Source: Chloroflexota bacterium (GTDB taxonomy: Bacteria > Chloroflexota > Ktedonobacteria > Ktedonobacterales > Ktedonobacteraceae). Taken from it: 15,711 bases of DNA. This document shows positions 8,275-14,788 of this stretch, one piece after another. The notes under the pieces were generated by a model. That model made no database searches. It was not told where the DNA came from and saw only the letters and a list, made by a program, of their open reading frames with translations. The stretch's first letter is position 1; each line of letters starts with the position of its first letter. The DNA lies in assembly GCA_005881495.1 (NCBI GenBank), contig VBHI01000330.1, positions 1 to 15,711 of the forward strand, given 5' to 3'. A program made the position numbers and the translations under genes.

Positions 8275-8434
8275 CCCCCACTCGATACTCTCGCATTTCG
8301 CCGCAGGCGACACAAAACCCCCATTGCTCTCCCCCACTCGAAAACCTCACATATCGCCGCAGACGACACAAAACCCCCATTGCTCTCCCCTACTCGAAAA
8401 CCTCACATATCGCCGCAGGCGACACAAAAACCCC
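8275..8434. repeat. 56-bp tandem direct repeat, about 2.9 copies
   Basis: Units span 8275-8330, 8331-8386 and 8387-8434 (last one partial). Units 2 and 3 are nearly identical; unit 1 differs mainly in its middle (GATACTCTCGCATTTC in place of GAAAACCTCACATATC). Each contains a short imperfect stem around CGCCGCAGGCGA. There is no spacer between units, so this is not a CRISPR array. Confidence 0.93.
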
Positions 8435-8487
8435 TTGTGCGGTTGTGGGTTTGGCAGACGCAGTCTGCCAAACCCACAACCGCACAA
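8435..8487. repeat. Perfect 25-bp inverted repeat, 3-base loop
   Basis: The left arm (8435-8459) and right arm (8463-8487) are exact reverse complements around loop GCA. The core is GGGTTTGGCAGAC. No T-tract follows on the plus strand, so it is not a standard intrinsic terminator. A related inverted repeat lies downstream of the ABC gene at 9478-9528. Confidence 0.97.
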
Positions 8488-8607
8488 AAAACCTTGCGAA
8501 GAGCGCAGCGATGAGGATTCAAAAAAATACAAAGCCTGACAGGAATTCTAAAACCTTCGCCAGCAAACAACGTAACTACATTAGAAAAGCACTCTTTAAA
8601 GCTTCAG

Positions 8608-8613
8608 TATAAT
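8608..8613 (+). promoter_or_regulatory. Candidate -10 box for the ABC ATPase gene
   Basis: A perfect TATAAT lies 126 bases before the ATG. The -35 position (about 8585-8590, AAAAGC) is poor and there is no TGn extension, so the call rests on the -10 alone. Confidence 0.3.
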
Positions 8614-8739
8614 ACAGAAGCATAACGCCTTTAGAAAATCACGACTCCCCAACGTACCCGCATACAGGGGGTCAAGCGCCGCCAACAACAAACATATCTT
8701 TATTGGCAAAGCAAAAAGGGAGAAGGAGCAAATAGATCC

Positions 8740-9471
8740 ATGGATGAAGCCACAACCATAGAAAATGCACAGGGAAATACATCTGAAAAACAGACAAGCA
8801 ATAAAATTGTAATGGACGTCCGCAATATAACCAAAAGTCTCCCTTTAGGGCGCGAAAAGATCGAAATCCTCAGAGGTATCAGCTTTCAAATCATGAGCGG
8901 CGAGTTTATATCCATTGTAGGACCCTCCGGTTCGGGTAAAAGCACCTTGCTAGGCATCATCGCCGGACTTGACAACCCCACCAGTGGCCAGGTATTGATC
9001 GATGGCGTCGATATTACTCGTATGACCGAGGGAAAGCTAGCCGCTATCCGTAACAACAAAATAGGCATGGTTTTCCAGGCTTTCAACTTGATTCCGACCC
9101 TGACCGCGCAGGAGAATGTCGAAATTCCCCTCTACGTTGGCAAGCATAAGGGAGCTCCTTCTGCTCGTGCGAAAGAACTGCTTGACCTTGTGGGCCTTTC
9201 GCATCGCCTCAACCATCGCCCAAATCAGCTCTCTGGTGGTGAGCAGCAGCGTGTCGCAATTGCACGAGCTTTAGCCACCGACCCCGCCTTCGTCATTGCC
9301 GATGAGCCAACAGGGAACCTGGATGCGAAAAATGGTGAGAATATACTCAAACTGATTGCGTACCTGCGCGAGCAGACAGGGAAAACCTTTATCATTGCGA
9401 CGCATAACCAGGCAATCGCCTCACATGCCGACCGCTCAATTCGCCTTTTAGATGGATTAATTGCCTCTTAA
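8740..9471 (+). CDS. ABC transporter ATP-binding protein, LolD/MacB type
   Basis: The 243-residue protein is a complete ABC ATPase: Walker A GPSGSGKST (61-69), Q-loop VFQAFN (111-116), signature LSGGEQQ (164-170), Walker B FVIADEP (184-190), D-loop GNLD (192-195) and switch His at 222. The pattern around GLDNPTSGQVLIDGVDITRM and LIPTLTAQENVEIPL is that of the FtsE/LolD/MacB subfamily, which drives FtsX-like permeases in lipoprotein release, efflux or cell-wall control. No permease lies beside it in the window, so it must partner with one encoded elsewhere. A hydrophilic lead of about 24 residues precedes the domain. AGAAGGAG sits 11 bases before the ATG, slightly long; an internal ATG at residue 25 is a less likely start. 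Confidence 0.92.
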   Translation: MDEATTIENAQGNTSEKQTSNKIVMDVRNITKSLPLGREKIEILRGISFQIMSGEFISIVGPSGSGKSTLLGIIAGLDNPTSGQVLIDGVDITRMTEGKLAAIRNNKIGMVFQAFNLIPTLTAQENVEIPLYVGKHKGAPSARAKELLDLVGLSHRLNHRPNQLSGGEQQRVAIARALATDPAFVIADEPTGNLDAKNGENILKLIAYLREQTGKTFIIATHNQAIASHADRSIRLLDGLIAS

Positions 9472-9477
9472 TTTACC

Positions 9478-9528
9478 TGTGATGTTGCGGGTTTGGTAGA
9501 CTGCGTCTACCAAACCCGCAACATCACA
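9478..9528. repeat. Perfect 24-bp inverted repeat, 3-base loop
   Basis: Arms 9478-9501 and 9505-9528 are exact reverse complements around TGC. The arm matches that at 8435-8487 at 20 of 24 positions, and every difference is compensated in the other arm. It sits between the convergent ABC and phosphodiesterase genes, where a bidirectional terminator would be useful, but neither side has a T-tract. Confidence 0.97.
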
Positions 9529-9571
9529 ACAAAAATCCCCGCGATGAGCCTCCAAAAAACAGGCACAACGA

Positions 9572-10849
9572 CTAAATAGGCAACACCATAAAAGGGATCT
9601 CCATTTCTTGAGGCGTCAACCCTCCATGGTGACCCAAAAAATGCATATCAAATACACCCTCTTCATACCACCACGTAGTCTCGTTTGCATAGGGCAAGAT
9701 CACGACATTGCCCACCCTGTTCAAAAACGCCGGCGATGGCTCTTGTGAGCCAAAAAAGTGTTGCATGATAAGGTTCGCAGTCCTGTAAACTTCTGCTTTC
9801 CCCTCAAGCCGCTCTTGCAGATAAGCCACGGCCTCGTCGAGAAACTCCGCTTTTACATGCAAGAACATATCTCTTGCAGAGCCTGCTGGCACCTTTAACC
9901 TTCCACTCTGGTTCGTTTGCAGCAACTCCTTGATATCTTGTGCTTGCTGGTTGAGATAGAACGTCGCTTGGGGATCAACCTCGACCTGTCCGTGATCTGC
10001 AGTGATAAGCAATAGCGTATGCTTGACTTTGCCGCGAATCTTCTGATAAAACAACTGCTCCATCTGCAGGAAAAAGTCTTCAACTCCTTGCTCAAATCGT
10101 TTTGAGTTTGGCCCGTACAGGTGGCACATCGTATCGATGCGGTCAAAATAGACATAATAATAGTAAGGGGGAGCTTTGTGAGCCAGAACGACCTCTGTGA
10201 GAAGGCCAAGCATATCCGCGAGAGACCTGTAAGGAACAATCTGCGCTCCCTTAAAAACACAATCTGAATACGTCGAGGGAGTATACGCCTGGTGTTGGAA
10301 AATGTAGGACACCACGCCTTTTGCCTTGAGCTGCTGGTAAAGCGACTGCGTAGGATAATATCTTTCTGGGGGAAACGGAGCTTTCTTCAAAGTGTTACGC
10401 TCTTTGTCCCTTGCATAAGAGAAAAGTAGTGGCATAATCACGTCATCAACCAGCGGTTCGTAGTACTGCCACTCGTAGACGCCGCTTTGTCCCAGGTTCA
10501 AACCCGTGTGGATGCAAGTAGCATGAGCGGCCGTTGTCGAAGGAAATTGCGAAGTCATTTTTGAGACAACGCCCTGCTTGAGTATAATCTTGAGAAACTG
10601 GTATTTTTCCGCGTATCGCTCAAAAAATCGCCAGCCGAAAGCATCAACAAAGAAGAGAATGACCCTATCATATGTTGTCGGCATCCCCCCAAAAACGTCC
10701 AGCGGAAGCGCGCTCTCCCCTTCTCCCGTGAGGATGTGTGTAATAGTTTGCGGAATATTTGAGAAACAGTAGCTATCATAAAGAGGCTTGACGAATTGCT
10801 GTGAGAATTTTGAACTGCTTACGGCATTTAACGAAACCGTATTGAGCAT
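9572..10849 (-). CDS. Alkaline-phosphatase-superfamily phosphodiesterase/nucleotide pyrophosphatase
   Basis: The 425-residue protein has the metal-site layout of type I phosphodiesterases/nucleotide pyrophosphatases: DRVILFFVDAFGW with metal Asp69, QFPSTTAAHAT with the nucleophile Thr at 105 or 106, YVYFDRIDTMCHLYG with Asp239 and His243, LLITADHGQ with Asp285-His286, and FLGHHGGLTP with His407/408. These enzymes hydrolyse phosphodiester or phosphonate bonds; the substrate is unknown. No signal peptide or membrane helix is visible, so it is probably cytoplasmic. A GTG start five codons upstream (10864) is possible, but ATG 10849 is better placed relative to GGAAGAG. It stands alone, divergent from the toxin-antitoxin pair and convergent with the ABC gene. 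Confidence 0.85.
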   Translation of the reverse strand: MLNTVSLNAVSSSKFSQQFVKPLYDSYCFSNIPQTITHILTGEGESALPLDVFGGMPTTYDRVILFFVDAFGWRFFERYAEKYQFLKIILKQGVVSKMTSQFPSTTAAHATCIHTGLNLGQSGVYEWQYYEPLVDDVIMPLLFSYARDKERNTLKKAPFPPERYYPTQSLYQQLKAKGVVSYIFQHQAYTPSTYSDCVFKGAQIVPYRSLADMLGLLTEVVLAHKAPPYYYYVYFDRIDTMCHLYGPNSKRFEQGVEDFFLQMEQLFYQKIRGKVKHTLLLITADHGQVEVDPQATFYLNQQAQDIKELLQTNQSGRLKVPAGSARDMFLHVKAEFLDEAVAYLQERLEGKAEVYRTANLIMQHFFGSQEPSPAFLNRVGNVVILPYANETTWWYEEGVFDMHFLGHHGGLTPQEMEIPFMVLPI

Positions 10850-10902
10850 GGTAGTCTCTTCCACTTCCCTGTCTAAGAGTGTTTACATTTGGTATGCTTG
10901 CC

Positions 10903-11003
10903 GATAGTATATCACGAAATGCTGCTGTGCTAGGTTATTAGTATTATGCTATAATAAGCAATAAAAAAGGAATAAAGCAATGAGTGATCGCCGATATACT
11001 ATC
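10903..11003. repeat. 11-bp inverted repeat around the toxin-antitoxin promoter
   Basis: GATAGTATATC (10903-10913) and GATATACTATC (10993-11003) are exact reverse complements, 79 bases apart. They bracket the probable promoter and the start region of the antitoxin gene. Type II antitoxins commonly bind inverted repeats at their own promoter, so an operator role is plausible but inferred. Confidence 0.5.
10947..10955 (+). promoter_or_regulatory. Extended -10 promoter of the vapBC-like pair
   Basis: TGCTATAAT is a perfect extended -10 element about 25-30 bases before the antitoxin start. AAGGA (10967-10971) follows as the ribosome site. Confidence 0.5.
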
Positions 11004-11229
11004 ATTCTTCATCCGGCCGCTTATCGGTGTAATCTTTCGTGAAAAAGGCCAGGAAATAGTCCATTACTTTGCTGAGGAAGCGGATGCAGATGCGGCCAGT
11101 TCTTCACGTACAATTCAGGAGGCTCTTAGCTTAGCCGGTGCTTGGAGCGATCTTAGTTGGGAAGAAGTGGAAAAGGATCTTCATCGCATTCGGCATGAAA
11201 GTAATCCTACTCCTCCGATTACATTATGA
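10984..11229 (+). CDS. VapB-like antitoxin (start uncertain)
   Basis: The small acidic product of about 81 residues ends in ALSLAGAWSDLSWEEVEKDLHRIRHESNPTPPITL, a C-terminus I associate with antitoxins placed before PIN toxins; that tail usually wraps the toxin. Its last codons overlap the toxin gene by ATGA (11226-11229), indicating translational coupling. The N-terminus is doubtful. This frame begins at GTG 10984 with 12 bases to AAGGA, whereas ATG 10980 is at the better 8-base spacing but in another frame, giving MSDRRYTIILHPAA and a stop at 11040-11042. No ribbon-helix-helix or AbrB motif is evident in residues 1-40. A frameshift near 11015 or an unusual N-terminus would both explain this. 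Confidence 0.6.
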   Translation: MIADILSFFIRPLIGVIFREKGQEIVHYFAEEADADAASSSRTIQEALSLAGAWSDLSWEEVEKDLHRIRHESNPTPPITL

Positions 11230-11636
11230 GGCACTATCTTCTTGACAGTGGGCCTGTAGCTGCTTATCTTCAAGGTCGAAGGTCAGTCGTTGAACTGGTA
11301 ACACCTTGGATTATCCATCGCGAGGTTGCTACCAGTATTTTAGTTTATGCTGAGGTCACAGAATATATTAAGAGCCTTTCTGATTATTCTCGTCGTCATA
11401 ACGACCTTAGACGCCTTCTTAGTGAAGTATATCCCTACTTTCTTACCTACTCTATTCTGGAACGTTATGCAGATGTTAGACGTCTTCTCCGTCCACCTCA
11501 TGGTACAGGGCTTATCGGTGATATTGATACTTTGATTGCTGCAACCGCTTTGGAACGGAACTTGACTATTGTTACTGCTGACGCAGACTATAAACGAGTT
11601 CCTGGGCTTCAGATTGAACTAATATCTCTCAAGTAG
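11226..11636 (+). CDS. vapC: PIN-domain toxin, VapC family
   Basis: The 136-residue protein is a PIN-domain ribonuclease, normally held inactive by the antitoxin encoded just upstream. Candidate acidic metal-binding residues are in the usual order: Asp7 (YLLDSG), Glu43 (VYAEVTEY), Asp99 and Asp101 (LIGDIDTLIAATALE), and Asp119/121 in IVTADADYKRVPGLQI. The C-terminal segment is a textbook VapC ending. Substrates of VapC enzymes are tRNAs or rRNA; this one's target is unknown. The gene looks intact. No other stress or mobile gene is adjacent. Confidence 0.9.
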   Translation: MRHYLLDSGPVAAYLQGRRSVVELVTPWIIHREVATSILVYAEVTEYIKSLSDYSRRHNDLRRLLSEVYPYFLTYSILERYADVRRLLRPPHGTGLIGDIDTLIAATALERNLTIVTADADYKRVPGLQIELISLK

Positions 11637-11678
11637 CTTTATAACTCCACCTCATCCAAGCAGAGCCATAAGTAACTT

Positions 11679-11696
11679 GGGGTAACGTGTTACCCC
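11679..11696. promoter_or_regulatory. 18-bp operator-like palindrome
   Basis: GGGGTAAC-GT-GTTACCCC has perfect 8-bp arms and a 2-base centre, too tight for an RNA hairpin loop but ideal for a dimeric repressor. It directly abuts a candidate -35 (TTGTAA, 11697-11702) upstream of the dehydrogenase-atuA operon. Confidence 0.5.
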
Positions 11697-11726
11697 TTGT
11701 AATCACTGCCAGCTACAGCGTACACT
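11697..11726 (+). promoter_or_regulatory. Candidate promoter of the dehydrogenase-atuA operon
   Basis: TTGTAA (11697-11702) and TACACT (11721-11726) each match consensus at 4 of 6 positions, with an 18-base spacer. The palindrome immediately upstream strengthens the case a little. Confidence 0.35.
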
Positions 11727-11825
11727 ACCCGTAATTCAGGAATCTTACAGGCGTTATTCGTAGAGAACACTCTCCATTTACTTATATCAACCTTTGTTTG
11801 CAACGCCAGAAAGGATCATCAAGTC

Positions 11826-12895
11826 ATGGACTTTGAGCTCCCAGAAGAGCATCAACTCGCCTATGAAAGCGCTTTTGCTTTTGCCAGGGATGAGATTAGG
11901 CCTCACAACGACGAAATAGAAAGTACCGACGATTTTCCGCGCTGGATGTGGCAGCGTCTTGCCGATCAAGGCTATACCGGAATCGCTATTCCTGAAGAGT
12001 ACGGCCATTTGGTGCGCATCTCAACCTCTGCGCGCACAATATTCTCCGCAACGGGAACGAAGAACAAAAACAAAAATACTTACCCAAACTTGCCAGCACC
12101 GCAATGATCGGCGCGCTAGGTCTCACCGAGCCGAATGCAGGCTCCGACGCCATGGGCATCCAGATGACCGCTCGTGCGACCAGCGGCGGCTATCTGCTCA
12201 ACGGCACGAAAATGTTTATCACCAACGGCCCCATTGCTGATGTAATTATCGTTTATGCCAAGACAAAGCCGGAAGCTGGCAGCCGTGGCATCACCGCCTT
12301 CATCTTTGAAACCAGCACGCCCGGCTACTATGTCGCCCGCAAACTGCAAAAAGTCGGCATGCGCGGCTCCCCCACGGGTGAACTCGTTTTTGAAGACGCC
12401 TTTGTGCCAGAGGAAAATGTGCTTGGTCGAGTCAATGATGGATTTAAAGTCGTAATGAGTGGGCTTGACCTGGAGCGTGCCTTTTTCGCGGTCAGTGCCA
12501 TCGGCGGCTTAGAAGCTGCCCTCGAGGTGTCCATAAAGTATGCCCAGGAGCGCGAGCAGTTTGGACAGCCTATCGCCAACTTCCAGCTTATCCAGGCCAA
12601 AATCGCCGATATGTATACCGATCTCGAAGCAGCGCGCTTGATGGCGCACCGTTCCATGTGGCTGGCGCAGCAGGGAAAACGTGTCAGTAAAGAGGCTGCA
12701 GCTGCCCTGCTTTTCACCGCTAGAGCATCGATGCGAGCCGCGGACGAGGCGTTGCAGATCCATGGAGGCTGGGGCTACCTGACCGATTTTGAGGTCGAAC
12801 GCATGTGGCGCAACGCCAAATTAGGTGAGATCGGCGCCGGTACCAACGAAATTCGCCAGCTGCTGATCGCTCGAGAACTGTTTGGTATGAGATAG
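11826..12895 (+). pseudogene. Isovaleryl-CoA-dehydrogenase-like gene with internal deletion and frameshift
   Basis: The reading frame starts well (AAAGGA, ATG 11826; MDFELPEEHQLAYESAFAFARDEI) and matches an acyl-CoA dehydrogenase up to IPEEYG (residues 55-60, ending 12005). The family match then resumes in the +2 frame at GAHLNLCAHNILRNGNEEQKQKYLPKLAS (from 12011) and continues to 12895. The segment that normally links these, about 25 residues, is missing, so a deletion of roughly 75 bp removed it and broke the frame. The rest is intact: TEPNAGSD, YLLNGTKMFITNG, VGMRGSPTGEL, and MSGLDLERAFF, where the Glu fits the catalytic position of isovaleryl-CoA dehydrogenase. EIGAGTNEIRQ lacks Glu at the short-chain-type position, as in that enzyme. 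The broken frame ends in ATGA at 12104-12107, overlapping an in-frame Met, so a 263-residue C-terminal piece could be translated. A sequencing or assembly error is possible. Confidence 0.85.
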
Positions 12896-12908
12896 AAGCA
12901 TATCCTAT

Positions 12909-14273
12909 ATGAAATCTGTGCGTATAGCTGGTGGCCTGGGTTTCTATGGTGACTCGTGGAAGCCCATCAAGGCAAGTATAGAACGAGGCAATGTCCGGTA
13001 CGTCGCCTCCGACCACCTGGCTGAATTGACGCTGGCCATCTTACAGAAAGACCGCCAGCGGGACCCTACCCTGGGTTACACCCGTGACCTTGTGCCCATG
13101 CTGGCCGAGCTTCTTCCTCTAGCCATTCCGCGAGGCGTGAAGTTTATTCTCAACGCGGGCGGGCTTAACCCCATGGCAGCAAGAGAGGTACTGGTAGCTG
13201 CGCTCAAGCAGTTTGGCTTAAAGCTCAAGGTAGGCGTTGTACTGGGTGATTCTGTCCATGAACGTCTCGATGAACTACAGGCAGCCGGCGTCTCGCTGGC
13301 CCACATGGACACCGGGGAGCATATTTCCACGATACGCGAACGCCTGCTCTTTGCCAGCGCCTACCTGGGAGCGCGTCCACTGGTGGAGGCATTGGATGGC
13401 GGCGCGGATATCGTGCTGACAGGGCGTGTCGCGGACGCCGCGCTCTTCCTTGCTCCAATGGTCCATGAACTGGGCTGGCGCTGGGACGATTGGGACAAAC
13501 TGGCCCAGGGTATGGTGGTTGGACACCTGCTCGAGTGTAGCGGCCAGGCGACCGGGGGCAACTTCGGCGGCGACTGGCGCTCCATCCCCGATCTTGCCCA
13601 TATCGGCTACCCCATCGCTGAAGTATGGGAGAGTAGTGAGGCTATCATTACAAAGGCGGCAGGCACAGGCGGGCGCGTCAGTTTTGATACCCTGCGCGAG
13701 CAATTGTTATACGAGGTCCATGATCCGCGCCACTATCTGACTCCGGATGTTGACGTGGATATGACCACCTTGCATCTGCAAGAGATTGGCCCGAATCAAG
13801 TTCGCGTCACAGGAGCGACCGGGCGACCAGCCCCCGCCACCTTGAAAATCGTAGCTGGCTATGAAGACGGCGTGATGGGCCAGGCGATGCTGGGCTACGC
13901 CTGGCCGGACGCGCTGGCAAAAGCCCAGGCCGCGGCACAGATCATCCAGCAGCAGATGCAAGAGATCGGTCTCAAAGCGGAAGAAACGTTGGTTGAGTAT
14001 CTTGGTTACAACTCTCTCCATGGCCCCCTGGCCGATTCGACCCACGCCAATGACCTGAACGAAGTCTATGTACGCATTGCCGTACGCTGCGCTGACAAAA
14101 AAGAGGCGGCGAAGCTAGGGCGACTGTTCCCACCTCTGGCGCTCAGTGGCCCGCCGTTCATCGGTGGCGCTGCTGGCATGCTAGAGCCACGCGGCCTACT
14201 TGGCATCTGGCCCACCTTGGCGCCACGTTCCATCATCGAGGAGCATGTGCGTGTCAGTGTGGAGGAATCGTAA
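12909..14273 (+). CDS. atuA: AtuA family protein, DUF1446 domain
   Basis: The 454-residue protein matches the DUF1446/AtuA body: RIAGGLGFYGDSW (5-17), FILNAGGLNP (79-88), GGADIVLTGRVADAALFLAP (164-183), LLECSGQATGGNFGGDW (207-223) and the C-terminal FPPLALSGPPFIGGAAGM (407-424). AtuA is encoded in Pseudomonas acyclic terpene (citronellol/geraniol) utilisation clusters; its reaction is not established. Here it lies 13 bp after an isovaleryl-CoA-dehydrogenase-like gene and 0 bp before its own C-terminal domain gene, which supports a branched or isoprenoid acyl-CoA pathway. The start ATG 12909 has only a weak ribosome site, so it probably depends on translation of the upstream gene, which is broken. 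Confidence 0.87.
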   Translation: MKSVRIAGGLGFYGDSWKPIKASIERGNVRYVASDHLAELTLAILQKDRQRDPTLGYTRDLVPMLAELLPLAIPRGVKFILNAGGLNPMAAREVLVAALKQFGLKLKVGVVLGDSVHERLDELQAAGVSLAHMDTGEHISTIRERLLFASAYLGARPLVEALDGGADIVLTGRVADAALFLAPMVHELGWRWDDWDKLAQGMVVGHLLECSGQATGGNFGGDWRSIPDLAHIGYPIAEVWESSEAIITKAAGTGGRVSFDTLREQLLYEVHDPRHYLTPDVDVDMTTLHLQEIGPNQVRVTGATGRPAPATLKIVAGYEDGVMGQAMLGYAWPDALAKAQAAAQIIQQQMQEIGLKAEETLVEYLGYNSLHGPLADSTHANDLNEVYVRIAVRCADKKEAAKLGRLFPPLALSGPPFIGGAAGMLEPRGLLGIWPTLAPRSIIEEHVRVSVEES

Positions 14274-14594
14274 ATGAAAAAGCAACTGGTTCATCTCGCC
14301 CATCTCGCCCATGCCCGTTCAGGCGATAAGGGCGACAAAGCTGACCTGAGCCTCTTTGCGCCAGACCAGCAGACCTACGATCTATTAGCGAGAGAAGTGA
14401 CCGCCGAGCGTGTCAAACAACATTTCCAGGGCATTATCACCGGCAAGGTCGAGCGTTTCGAGGTTCCCAATCTTCTCGCCCTCAAGTTTGTCCTGCACGG
14501 GGCCCTCAACGGCGGCGCCTCCCGCTCCTTGAGAAGCGATGCCTTAGGCAAATCGCTCTCATCTGCGCTGTTGAGGATGGACATTGAGATATGA
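14274..14594 (+). CDS. AtuA C-terminal domain protein
   Basis: The 106-residue protein resembles the small C-terminal domain attached to AtuA in many bacteria. Markers are LAHARSGDKGDKADLSLFAP (11-30) and FEVPNLLALKFVLHGALNGGASRSLRSDALGKSLSSALLRM (62-102). Its ATG directly follows the stop of the DUF1446 gene, with GGAGG 8 bases upstream. The two are therefore made from one message and probably form a complex equal to full-length AtuA. I see no catalytic motif beyond the conserved SGDKGDK stretch. Confidence 0.82.
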   Translation: MKKQLVHLAHLAHARSGDKGDKADLSLFAPDQQTYDLLAREVTAERVKQHFQGIITGKVERFEVPNLLALKFVLHGALNGGASRSLRSDALGKSLSSALLRMDIEI

Positions 14595-14788
14595 AGCTAT
14601 TTTGTCTCCCCTGGAAATAGCCTTATAAGTTACGTCATGCTCTAAATGCCGCTATTTCCATGGACCCTGGTGCGCCACAGGCGCATGAATTACTGTTGGC
14701 GAATGACACAAAGCGTGAAATTTCCAGTTGAAGGGAAAGAAACGTTCCTTTGCCACCATGCACGCCCCGGCTTGCGAAGCCGTAGTAG

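Larger units (their letters stand above)
8178..8739. other. Repeat-rich intergenic region
   Basis: No credible gene is present; the short open frames here are translations of repeats. From left to right it holds the secDF promoter region, nearly three copies of a 56-bp tandem repeat (8275-8434), a perfect long inverted repeat (8435-8487), a GCGAAGAGCGCAGCGATGAG-type dispersed-repeat tail (8495-8515), then an AT-richer stretch with a TATAAT box and the leader of the ABC gene. Confidence 0.7.

Noticed and set aside
8275..8434. CRISPR array
   Set aside because: The 56-bp units abut without spacers and differ internally; there are no cas genes.
8181..8612. Overlapping open frames on both strands of the 8.2-8.6 kb repeats
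   Set aside because: They are translations of the 56-bp tandem repeat and the long palindrome, with repeated peptide strings in several frames and no ribosome site.
9478..9528. Intrinsic terminator call for the long hairpin
   Set aside because: The stem is strong but no T-tract follows on either strand, and a related copy lies upstream of the ABC gene, where a terminator is less expected.
12104..12895. Treating the 263-residue dehydrogenase frame as a complete gene
   Set aside because: The frame's homology continues upstream to about 12011 without a start codon, and the N-terminal domain is in another frame, so it is part of a broken gene.
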